From contig JAAFIG010000018.1 of assembly GCA_013298595.1 (NCBI GenBank), positions 18,836 to 82,835 on the forward strand: a stretch of 64,000 nucleotides of DNA, given 5' to 3'. Position 1 is the stretch's first letter, and every line of letters starts with the position of its first letter. Below are positions 56,013 through 64,000 of the stretch, in pieces. Origin of the DNA: Deinococcales bacterium. GTDB taxonomy: Bacteria; Deinococcota; Deinococci; Deinococcales; JAAFIG01. The notes beneath the pieces were generated by a model. It did no database searches and was not told where the DNA came from. It was given only the letters and a program-made list of their open reading frames with translations. Position numbers and translations under genes: made by a program.

Positions 56013-59000
56013 ATGACCATGCGAGAACACTTAAACCCTAGCAGCTCGGAAATACCTCAACAAAAACCACAGCCAAAACAACAAACACAAAACCGAAGCA
56101 AACAAGAACAACAACTCGAGGTCAGTGAAGGTGTACAAGCCTTAACCAGCCAAACAGAGCAAGCCACACAAAAACAAATCCATGACATCAATTACGAAGT
56201 TTTTCTCGAGCAAATAGCCCATGACATGGCATACTCAGATACATTAACTGCAACACAAAAAAAATTACTCCAAGAATTTGGCTACCAAGCAGAACCCACG
56301 ATTTCAGGACCCCTTGGTTTTGAAATGCGAGTATTTATCCCAAGCCATGCAGATTACCCACACCCCATTATTGCTTTCCGAGGCACAGAATTCTCGAGTC
56401 TCAAAGATTTACAAGCCGATTTAGCACCAAAAAGTGTTGGCAGTACCCAATTTAAAGCCAATCAACGCCGCATTGATCAAGCTTTGCAACGCACAGCTCA
56501 ATATGGACGAGCCTGGGTAACAGGACATAGCCTAGGCGGTGCATTAGCCCAATTGACAGCCACAACATATAGCGATCAAGTTGCTCGAGTAATTACCTTT
56601 CAAGCACCAGGTATAGACGCAAATGAAGTTAAAAATCTTGAGCAGCACAATAAAACAAGCGATCACGATGTACAAAGTACACATTACCAAGTTTCTGGAG
56701 ATGTGGTCAGCACCGTAGGGGACCGACTGACCACAGGCGAAGTAATTAAATTTGATATGCAAAATAGTGGCTCGAGTACAGGAAAATCCTTAACAACGGG
56801 TATCCTCACGGGTATACTTGTTGGTCCTGCCACAGGAGCCGCTGCGACTGTCGCAGTGGATGCCGTGGCTAAACATCGGGCATTTCCAGTCAGCAATGTT
56901 GCCCAAGAACACCCAGCTTTTCAAGAACTCTTTGAAGAAGGCAAAACCTTTGAACGAGCCGCAGGCATCGGCAAAGACACCTTTGAAGCCCGAAAACCAA
57001 TCTCGAGTGAAGCTTTTAAACCAGCTCGAGCCAGCAATTTTTTACGCCACACCATTGGTAAAACCACATTTGCGATCGAAAATGCAGCCAGCAATTGGGG
57101 CAACGACGCAAAAGCTCGAGAATTTGCCGAGAAAAACAAATTTCACATCCATACTTTCAGCGCCTCAACCCTCAGTGAACACCTAGGGCATTTGTTAGAT
57201 GGTTGGGTCAGTGACGAAGACATTATTGCTTTTGAAAGCATTTGTTACAACGTCAAAAACCCAATTGTTATGCAAGAAATTCGTAACCAATTACAAAATA
57301 GACTCGAGGAATTACACAGCGAACAACAACGCCAATGGATAGCCAGTGCACTGGCATTCGTACCAAGTGAAGACAATAAAATCCAACGCACCACTCGAGA
57401 AAAAATAGCTGACCAAGCCAGAAGCAAAGACCAAGAGATGCGAGAACGAGTCCAACGAGCAGCTGCAATGGAAGCACAACAAGCAGTACAACCGGCGCAA
57501 ACCACCCGCAACCTAGGTATTGGAGCAAATCTCGAAAGTAACCAACGCCAACGTCTCGAGGAATTCTTCGGAACAAACCTTGAAACAGTACGCATCCACA
57601 CCGATGAAAAAGCTCGAGAAGAAGCTAAAAACTTAGGGGCACACGCAGCAACAATTGGCGAAAATATCTTACTTGGAGAAAATGCCAGCGTTCGAGATGA
57701 CGAGTTAATCGCTCACGAAGTCGCCCATGTCATCCAGCAACGCGAAAATCGAGTACCCGACGGTATGGACAAAGATGCAAGCCTCGAGACAGAAGCCCAA
57801 AACCTAGGCAGAGCCTTTGCCCAAGGTCGAAGTCATACCAAAAAGAAAAGTGCCTCGAAAACCGCTGAAAGTAAAGCTGTGCAACGCAAAATCAGTGCTA
57901 AAACCAGTGCAGAAGCATGGACTCGAGATTTCAGTGGCAAAACAGGCAACACAAGTGTCACCATGAAACTGACTCGAGCTGAAGATGGGAGTTTAACAGG
58001 CACTTATCAAATGGGTGCAAGTGAAGCTATTGCACTAGAAGGCAAAATTCTCGAGAGTAAAGATAACGATTTGTACTTAGAAGGTGCTGATGGCAGCAAA
58101 TGGCACGGAAAGTACACAGAGAATAATACTTTGTTATTTGGCAATGTGGTAATTGGCAAGAAAACTATTAAAAACCTCGAGTTAAAAGCCAGTGCCGCCA
58201 AACCAATTCTTGAAGAAAACCCAGCAAAACTCTCAAACCAAGCATGGAACAAGACATTTATTGCACAACAAGGAACCACAAAGATAAAATTAGATCTCAC
58301 TCGAGAAACAGATGGGACACTACAAGGCGGATATCAACTCAACACTGATAAAACTGTGAAAATAGAAGGTAAATTACTCAAAGATGATGATATTTACCTC
58401 GAGTCCACCAGTGGTGCTCAATTTCACGGACGATTTACTAACGCTGATACATTGTTATTTGGGAATGTCCATCTGCCAACAGTTGGGAATACGGTCGCTC
58501 GAGACTTGAAAAATCTTCAATTCAAGGTGACACAAGAAGTTAAACCTATAACTCCTGCATCGCCATCTGAATTGCCAACAGGGGCTGGCGCGGCTGTGCG
58601 AACAGCAGGTCCGCATAGAATCAGTACAAATGGTACACAATTTATTGCCCAACATGAAGCATTTAGACCTAAAATGTATGTAGACCTTACAGGAAACCCA
58701 ACTATTGGATATGGGCATAAGATTAAGCCAAATGAGAGCGATAAGTATAGCAATAAGGTTTTAACACCAGAAGAAGGTATGCAACTATTAAAAGTTGACA
58801 TACTTCTTTATGAAGCACCCATAAATGAATGGGTACAAGTGCCGCTGGATCAACAAACATTTGATGTACTGGTCAGCTTTGTATTTAATGCTGGACGAGA
58901 TGCGTTTAAGAACTCAGACCTGCTTAAACGTCTCAATATGGGAGATTACGATTGTATACCCATTGAGTTAAGTAGATTTAACAAAGGGAAAGATAAGAGT

Positions 59001-59837
59001 GGCAAGAAAGTTTTTATACAGGGACTAGCTAACCGCAGAGAAGCGGAAATAGATGCTTTGCCTGCTGATGAGCTTGATCTTCGACTTGGATTAGATGGGT
59101 ATCAGCGCGTATATACACCAGTACAAATAAAAGAAGCTAGAAAAATAATAGCTGCTGAGAAAGAGACAACAAAGAAAGAACATTTGAACCTCCTGTTGCA
59201 AAATAAAGTCGCCTACCATAATCAAAGAGATAATGCCTCTACGGGCTTACCCGGTGACCGAAAAAACAATAGAAAAGATAACCGTATTGGTGACATTATG
59301 TGTAATTTAACGTCACTTGCGATGGCACTTGAAACAGTAGGTATTTCTAACCCCGAACCACAAAATTTCCCACAATTTGAAGATTATCTTGAACATCTCG
59401 GAGAGACAAAGATCAATAACTTTAATCGTGAATCTTCAGGACAAGATGGTTGGGCTGGAGTAGCTAAGTTATTAGGAGCACAAGTTAGTTTTTTGGATAC
59501 AGGTGGGTATGGTATCAGGAAGCGAGATTGGTGGCAGTCTATAGCGTTAAATGCTCTAAAAGCAGGAAATGGTGTGATTTTTAGTATTCACGGACATATT
59601 GTTCGTCTGCAAGGTGTTACACCATTTGGTTTAGTAGTTGATGATCCGTATGGTGGGAATATCCAATTGAGCGCTGGTAGTGGTGGTGTTGCAAACTGGG
59701 GTAATAATGCTGAATATGGTTCATTACTCAACTCTCGAGAGTCAAAAGACGGAGCTATCGGTAATGACAACATATGGGAATGGCAACTTGTTGAAAAGAG
59801 AAGCCTCCATTGGTTAGCAGCAATTGCAAAGGTTTAA
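56013..59837 (+). CDS. Multi-enzyme DUF4157 effector: lipase, lysozyme and C39-like peptidase
   Basis: A 1274-residue protein. A class 3 lipase-like domain (FRGTEFSS, GHSLGGALAQ at about 171) is followed by DUF4157 (about 505-580, HEVAHVIQQ from residue 568). Two related beta repeats follow (about 632-720 and 743-832; TRAEDGSLTGTYQMG and TRETDGTLQGGYQLN). A GH24 lysozyme domain comes next (about 870-1030; HEAFRPKMYVDLTGNPTIGY), then a C39/papain-like peptidase (about 1060-1274; Cys1097 in GDIMCNLTS, His near 1193 in IHGHIVRL). Each enzyme class targets a different bacterial barrier. AGAGG precedes the ATG. Confidence 0.82.
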   Translation: MTMREHLNPSSSEIPQQKPQPKQQTQNRSKQEQQLEVSEGVQALTSQTEQATQKQIHDINYEVFLEQIAHDMAYSDTLTATQKKLLQEFGYQAEPTISGPLGFEMRVFIPSHADYPHPIIAFRGTEFSSLKDLQADLAPKSVGSTQFKANQRRIDQALQRTAQYGRAWVTGHSLGGALAQLTATTYSDQVARVITFQAPGIDANEVKNLEQHNKTSDHDVQSTHYQVSGDVVSTVGDRLTTGEVIKFDMQNSGSSTGKSLTTGILTGILVGPATGAAATVAVDAVAKHRAFPVSNVAQEHPAFQELFEEGKTFERAAGIGKDTFEARKPISSEAFKPARASNFLRHTIGKTTFAIENAASNWGNDAKAREFAEKNKFHIHTFSASTLSEHLGHLLDGWVSDEDIIAFESICYNVKNPIVMQEIRNQLQNRLEELHSEQQRQWIASALAFVPSEDNKIQRTTREKIADQARSKDQEMRERVQRAAAMEAQQAVQPAQTTRNLGIGANLESNQRQRLEEFFGTNLETVRIHTDEKAREEAKNLGAHAATIGENILLGENASVRDDELIAHEVAHVIQQRENRVPDGMDKDASLETEAQNLGRAFAQGRSHTKKKSASKTAESKAVQRKISAKTSAEAWTRDFSGKTGNTSVTMKLTRAEDGSLTGTYQMGASEAIALEGKILESKDNDLYLEGADGSKWHGKYTENNTLLFGNVVIGKKTIKNLELKASAAKPILEENPAKLSNQAWNKTFIAQQGTTKIKLDLTRETDGTLQGGYQLNTDKTVKIEGKLLKDDDIYLESTSGAQFHGRFTNADTLLFGNVHLPTVGNTVARDLKNLQFKVTQEVKPITPASPSELPTGAGAAVRTAGPHRISTNGTQFIAQHEAFRPKMYVDLTGNPTIGYGHKIKPNESDKYSNKVLTPEEGMQLLKVDILLYEAPINEWVQVPLDQQTFDVLVSFVFNAGRDAFKNSDLLKRLNMGDYDCIPIELSRFNKGKDKSGKKVFIQGLANRREAEIDALPADELDLRLGLDGYQRVYTPVQIKEARKIIAAEKETTKKEHLNLLLQNKVAYHNQRDNASTGLPGDRKNNRKDNRIGDIMCNLTSLAMALETVGISNPEPQNFPQFEDYLEHLGETKINNFNRESSGQDGWAGVAKLLGAQVSFLDTGGYGIRKRDWWQSIALNALKAGNGVIFSIHGHIVRLQGVTPFGLVVDDPYGGNIQLSAGSGGVANWGNNAEYGSLLNSRESKDGAIGNDNIWEWQLVEKRSLHWLAAIAKV

Positions 59838-59840
59838 TAC

Positions 59841-60494
59841 ATGCAATTAATGAGACTTAGTATTACTATTATTGTATTTTCAGGAATTTTAGTTTTTGCT
59901 CAGTATAGTAAATATACTGTTTCAGATTACTTTTTATTTATTCCGATACAATACCTAGGGCAAACTTTTGTTGCAAATTCAACAGGCGAAAGTGCAGCAA
60001 TGCGTGATGGGGTATTTAAGGATTCTTTTGTTGATGTGAAGAATGGCTACATTTCAAATCAACATCCTGTTGATTCAGATTTAATAAATGAATTCGTAGT
60101 TTGGAAATCCAAAGATCAAGTTGATATTATTGCAATTTCAGGTCGGCTCGATTTCAATCGGTACAAAGGTGTCGATTCTTCGCCACAAGAAAGTCCGTCA
60201 AATGGTTTAAATCAGTATTTAAGTTTTTATCAATTTGTTCGTGGCGAATGGTTTGAACATAACAGTTTTTTGCCAAGCAAAAATATGTTACTGCAACGAG
60301 CAATGAAAAAATATCCAGAACTTGTAAAATATAAAAAGATATGGCGCTTTGCTTGTGTACTGCCTCGAATTGGAACAACAGCTCGAATTGTTTTGTATGT
60401 TGGAATAAAGGATTCAGGCTCGCCTCGAGTGATAGTGCGAGACTTGTATAAACTCATTTGGAAAGGGACTGATTTTAGTCTCAGCCCTGTATAA
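59841..60494 (+). CDS. Exported putative immunity protein
   Basis: A 217-residue protein with an N-terminal signal or anchor (SITIIVFSGILVFAQYS) and no recognised domain. It starts four bases after the multi-enzyme effector stop, with AAAGG upstream. An exported protein here would be well placed to block the lysozyme or peptidase in the cell envelope; this is inferred from position. Confidence 0.5.
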   Translation: MQLMRLSITIIVFSGILVFAQYSKYTVSDYFLFIPIQYLGQTFVANSTGESAAMRDGVFKDSFVDVKNGYISNQHPVDSDLINEFVVWKSKDQVDIIAISGRLDFNRYKGVDSSPQESPSNGLNQYLSFYQFVRGEWFEHNSFLPSKNMLLQRAMKKYPELVKYKKIWRFACVLPRIGTTARIVLYVGIKDSGSPRVIVRDLYKLIWKGTDFSLSPV

Positions 60495-60529
60495 GAGTGC
60501 TGAATAAAAGTTTCCCAAAGTAAATCCAA

Positions 60530-60890
60530 AAGTACATTCCTAAAACCAGTGAAGAAGGTTGGACTCGAGCCTTTAGTGGAAAAACAGGAGGCACCACCGT
60601 AAACATGAAATTAACTCGAGCCGAAGATGGAAGTTTAACAGGCACCTACCAAATGAGTGCAAGTGAAGCCATTGTACTCGAGGGAAAGATTCTTGCGAGT
60701 AAAGACAACGATTTGTACTTAGAAAGTTCTGATGGTAGCAAATGGCATGGAAAGTACATAAAGAACAATACTTCGTTATTTGGTAGTGTCGTATATTGAA
60801 AACCTCGAGTTAAAAGCCAGTGAACCAAAACTAGCAATACAAACTGGAATGATCTAGAAAAACTAAGTAATCAACCGATATTATTCCTGA
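60530..60890 (+). pseudogene. Relic of the effector beta repeat
   Basis: In frame, KTSEEGWTRAFSGKTG and MKLTRAEDGSLTGTYQMSAS, then KILASKDNDLYLESSDGSK, repeat residues about 628-700 of the multi-enzyme effector nearly exactly. The frame closes at TGA 60797-60799, and the DNA similarity (AAAACCTCGAGTTAAAAGCC) continues afterwards with a deletion. There is no start signal. It marks another lost or displaced effector C-terminus. Confidence 0.75.
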
Positions 60891-60963
60891 ATGTGGTTAA
60901 ATTTTTTATTGTCAATCATGGCATAATTGTAATAATTTAGGTTTATCTTGTAGGGGTTGTTCT

Positions 60964-61626
60964 ATGAAAAAATGCCTAGTTTTAACTCTAGTGATATTTT
61001 CGCTTTGTTTTGCAGCCAATTCTTCTCCCATTGGAACTCAAAAATTATTTGCAAATACGGTTTTTTGTAAACAAACAAAATGCCAACAGATTGATAAATA
61101 TAAGTATGGAACAAACAATATCCACCAATACGAAATTAATTCAGCTGGTGGTAGAAGTATCGCAATCATTATTCGCAATAAAGAGAATATTTTTGAAGAT
61201 GTTAGACTTCCCTATTATTATCAGGATTGGTGGAAGGAACTAGATGATGAAATTGAAAAATTTCTGATTGAATTATCTGGTCGAAATCTCAAATTTGCGC
61301 CCACTAACGACACTCCTAACATTAAAATTGTCAACTATAAATCTAAAACAGTTTTACTAAAAAAAGTCGTTCGTTTGCTTGATAATAAAGGAAACGGTAA
61401 CGTTCTAACATTTTGGTCAAAAGATGTATACAATTTAGATGATATTGTAATTGAAATTTATCGTGGAGGTGCCAGAGGCATGGTACGTAATCAAGAAGCT
61501 GCTGGTGCTGGTTTTGTGGTATTTAGGGTATTTAAATTAGCATCAGAAAATCAATTGCCAGAAGTCTACGATCAGATTATTCAAGAAAAAAGTCGAGAAA
61601 TGTATTGTAGAAAATATGGTTGTTAA
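60964..61626 (+). CDS. Secreted protein of unknown function, putative immunity for a lost cassette
   Basis: A 220-residue protein with a signal peptide (LVLTLVIFSLCFAANSS) and six cysteines in the remainder. I recognise no domain. It lies 74 bases after an effector relic, in the same place relative to it as the 217-residue protein is to the intact effector. The AT-rich composition and the absence of CTCGAG sites differ from backbone genes. AGGGG precedes the ATG. Confidence 0.5.
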   Translation: MKKCLVLTLVIFSLCFAANSSPIGTQKLFANTVFCKQTKCQQIDKYKYGTNNIHQYEINSAGGRSIAIIIRNKENIFEDVRLPYYYQDWWKELDDEIEKFLIELSGRNLKFAPTNDTPNIKIVNYKSKTVLLKKVVRLLDNKGNGNVLTFWSKDVYNLDDIVIEIYRGGARGMVRNQEAAGAGFVVFRVFKLASENQLPEVYDQIIQEKSREMYCRKYGC

Positions 61627-61913
61627 GCAAAAGATCTAGGCTTGGATAACGGATAAAATACGCTTGGAGCCAAGACTCCTGGAGATATTGTTTTCAAAAT
61701 AGCCTTGAACTTAGCTCGAGAATTCAGTTTTTCTCATTTTTGTTTTGCTCGAGAATTTGGGTTTTGCTTATTCTCGAGTTGGATTTGGTGATGTCTGGGT
61801 TTTGCTGCGATACTGGTTTTAAGCTTCTGCCACGAACAATCAGATGATTTATGCTATTTGCATAATGAACTCTTTTCATGTTATAATCGGCTGTTACACC
61901 ACGGAGGTTTCCC
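61627..61913. other. Intergenic region before gyrA
   Basis: A 287-base spacer between the island and gyrA. It holds three CTCGAG sites within about 65 bases, a weak CTTGG/CCAAG hairpin and the gyrA promoter. No tRNA or attachment-like direct repeat is evident. Confidence 0.7.
61858..61887 (+). promoter_or_regulatory. gyrA promoter
   Basis: TTGCAT (61858-61863), an 18-base spacer and TATAAT (61882-61887). GGAGG at 61903-61907 follows, six bases before the TTG start. Confidence 0.82.
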
Positions 61914-64000
61914 TTGTCAGAAGTAATCCCAGTTAATATCACCGATGAAGTCAGAGATTCGTTCCTTACCTATGCGATGAGCACCATCGTCGAACGGGCA
62001 CTACCCGATGTTCGAGACGGTCTAAAACCCGTTCAGCGGCGCATTATGTATGCGATGCACTCGGACTTAAACCTGACCTCATCACGTAAGCATTCTAAGA
62101 GTGCTGGTGTGGTTGGCGAAGTTATCAAAAAGTATCACCCTCACGGCGATTCCCCTATTTACGAAGCAATGGTTCGTATGGCACAATGGTGGAATTTGCG
62201 TTACATGCTAGTGGATGGTCAGGGTAATTTCGGTTCTTTAGATGGCGATCCACCTGCTGCTTATCGTTACACCGAAGCTCGAATGACCAAAGCGGGCGAA
62301 ACCATGCTCGAGGATATCGAAAAAGAGACGGTGTTGTTTCGTCCTAATTTCGATGAATCACATGAAGAACCAACAGTGTTACCAGCAGCTTTTCCATATA
62401 TGTTGGTCAATGGTGCTGTGGGTATTGCTGTGGGTATGGCAACCAATATCCCGCCGCATAATTTAACCGAGATTTGTAATGGTTTGTTGGCGTTAATCGA
62501 TAAGCCTGAAATGGAATTAGACGAGTTAATGACGTATGTGACTGGTCCAGATTTCCCGACAGGTGGCAGACTTGGCAGAAAAGGTATTCGTGAAGCCTAT
62601 GCTACTGGTCAGGGCAGTATTCGTTTGCGTGGTAAAGCCCGTATCGAAGAGGTTAAGGGTCGTTCGCAAATTGTGATTAGCGAAATTCCGTATCAAGTCA
62701 ACAAAGAAAACTTTATTAAAACCATTTCGGCTTGTTATAAAGATGGCAAAATCCCCGATATCAGCGCCATGCGTGACGAATCCGACCGCAAAGATCCTGT
62801 GCGTATCGTCATTGAATTAAAGCGTGGCACATTGCCTGATTTGGTTTTGAATCAGTTGTATAAGCACACGCAATTGCAAAGCAGTTTTAATATTATTAAC
62901 CTAGCTATTGTTAATGGTGCACCAAAAGTACTGCCAATCAAAGATGCAATGCAGTATTACCTTGACCACCGTAAAGTGGTTGTGACCAAACGCACCGAGT
63001 ACGATTTGCGTAAAGCTCGAGCCAGAGCGCATATTTTAGAGGGTTTAGTCGTTGCTTTGGATAACATAGATGAAGTGATTCGTTTAATTCGGGCAGCTCA
63101 GAGTGCAGCTGAAGCTCGAGATGCTTTAATTGCTCGTTTTGCTTTTTCAGAACCTCAAGCCCAAGCCATTCTTGATATGCGTTTACAAACCTTGACGGGT
63201 TTATCTCGAGATCGTTTAAACGAGGAATACCGTGAGTTACTGGGTACGATTGGTTTCCTCGAGAGTATTCTTGGCGATTCCACTATTTTATGGAATGAAA
63301 TCCGTAAGGAAATTACAAACCTCAAAGAAAAGTTTGGTGATGAGCGCCGTACCGTGATCACAGATTTATCTGAAGATATCTCCAAAGAGGATTTAATTGC
63401 TGTTGAAGACATGGTCATTACCGTGACCAAGGGTGGTTATATTAAGCGCACACCACTCGAGGCGTACCGTGTGCAATCGCGTAATGGTCGTGGTTCTAAT
63501 GCTGGCAAATTGCGTGAAGAAGATGTCAATGTTAATTTGTTGGTCGGTAGCACCCACGATTACTTGTTGTTCTTTACTGATAAAGGACGGGTTTTCCGCG
63601 AGAAAATCTTTGATCTGCCAGAAGCTGGACGCGATGCTAAAGGCGTGCACATGCGTAACGTATTGCCGCTGCGAGACGAAGAAAATGTGGCGAGTATCCT
63701 TGACCTCAAAGATTTCAACGTTGCAGGTTCGCTGGTATTTTGCACTAAGCAAGGCATCATCAAGAAAACCGAGATTGCTGATTACATCAATATCACTGCG
63801 GCTGGCTTAATTGCCATTAATTTACTCGAGAACGATGATTTGATCGAAGTGGCAGTGGTCAAACCAAGTGAACATATTGTGCTTGCCACTCGAGACGGAC
63901 AGAGCATTCGTTTCTCTGAGGATGATGTCCGAGCCACAGGTCGAGCAACCCAAGGTGTGATTGGTATTCGTCGTAAAGATGATGATGTGGTGGTTTCGAT
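61914..64000 (+). CDS. gyrA: DNA gyrase subunit A, 5' part (cut by window edge)
   Basis: The frame starts with TTG at 61914 after GGAGG and runs off the right edge (695 codons seen). [30 protein letters not shown] and [12 protein letters not shown] (catalytic Tyr at residue 119) are the type II topoisomerase signatures; the beta-propeller C-terminal domain begins near residue 495. GyrA breaks and rejoins DNA with GyrB to introduce negative supercoils. Confidence 0.97.
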   Translation, partial: MSEVIPVNITDEVRDSFLTYAMSTIVERALPDVRDGLKPVQRRIMYAMHSDLNLTSSRKHSKSAGVVGEVIKKYHPHGDSPIYEAMVRMAQWWNLRYMLVDGQGNFGSLDGDPPAAYRYTEARMTKAGETMLEDIEKETVLFRPNFDESHEEPTVLPAAFPYMLVNGAVGIAVGMATNIPPHNLTEICNGLLALIDKPEMELDELMTYVTGPDFPTGGRLGRKGIREAYATGQGSIRLRGKARIEEVKGRSQIVISEIPYQVNKENFIKTISACYKDGKIPDISAMRDESDRKDPVRIVIELKRGTLPDLVLNQLYKHTQLQSSFNIINLAIVNGAPKVLPIKDAMQYYLDHRKVVVTKRTEYDLRKARARAHILEGLVVALDNIDEVIRLIRAAQSAAEARDALIARFAFSEPQAQAILDMRLQTLTGLSRDRLNEEYRELLGTIGFLESILGDSTILWNEIRKEITNLKEKFGDERRTVITDLSEDISKEDLIAVEDMVITVTKGGYIKRTPLEAYRVQSRNGRGSNAGKLREEDVNVNLLVGSTHDYLLFFTDKGRVFREKIFDLPEAGRDAKGVHMRNVLPLRDEENVASILDLKDFNVAGSLVFCTKQGIIKKTEIADYINITAAGLIAINLLENDDLIEVAVVKPSEHIVLATRDGQSIRFSEDDVRATGRATQGVIGIRRKDDDVVVS

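Noticed and set aside
25003-61626. Prophage or type VI secretion system
   Set aside because: No capsid, terminase, portal or integrase, and no TssJLM membrane complex or ClpV; gene set and DUF4157/DUF4255 proteins fit an extracellular-type contractile system.

Overview
The window is about 64 kb of low-GC DNA from a Deinococcota-like bacterium. The lineage call rests on four things: an omega subunit (rpoZ) resembling Deinococcus RpoZ, a bacillithiol-disulfide reductase (ypdA), a large AAA/BTAD regulator, and many start codons with a TANNNT box only 6-8 bases upstream, the leaderless arrangement known from Deinococcus. GC is far below typical Deinococcus, so the exact lineage is unclear. The whole window is sprinkled with the palindrome CTCGAG (22 copies counted in 7,001-9,000, against well under one expected from base composition).

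Region 1 (1-24.9 kb) is chromosomal backbone: the start of a probable restriction endonuclease cut by the left edge, an esterase, glpX, maf-mreC-mreD, a cupin, ubiX, an M1 peptidase, a MocA-like nucleotidyltransferase, ypdA, rpoZ, an M20 peptidase, a tandem GNAT protein, small exported proteins, a 1036-residue AAA/BTAD regulator, a lycopene cyclase, an S41 peptidase, galE, and pyrH/tsf/rpsB.

Region 2 (25.0-61.6 kb) is a contractile injection system (eCIS) island between rpsB and gyrA. The minus arm carries a gpJ-like baseplate protein, gp25, an AAA ATPase, a DUF4255 cap protein, and a 1356-residue DUF4157 effector with a putative SHH-type nuclease C-terminus and an ATGA-coupled putative immunity gene. 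Downstream of it lie displaced effector pieces and immunity-like genes that tile separate segments of the same effector. The plus arm carries an FHA-fused tail protein I, a pseudokinase-FHA-transmembrane-Ig-like protein, a lipoprotein, the LysM tube adaptor, a VgrG-like spike, PAAR, one sheath, two tubes and small assembly proteins. It continues with a 1280-residue repeat/DUF4157 protein and a 1274-residue effector combining a lipase, DUF4157, two beta repeats, a GH24 lysozyme and a C39-like peptidase. Two exported putative immunity proteins and another effector relic close the arm. I see no tail-fibre gene.

Region 3 (61.9-64.0 kb) is the 5' part of gyrA with a clear promoter.

The most unusual points are the CTCGAG excess with its sharp drop across CIS structural genes, effector C-termini and immunity genes; the cassette graveyards at the ends of both arms; the multi-enzyme effector; and the kinase-like protein whose HRD loop reads HWQLEPEN.
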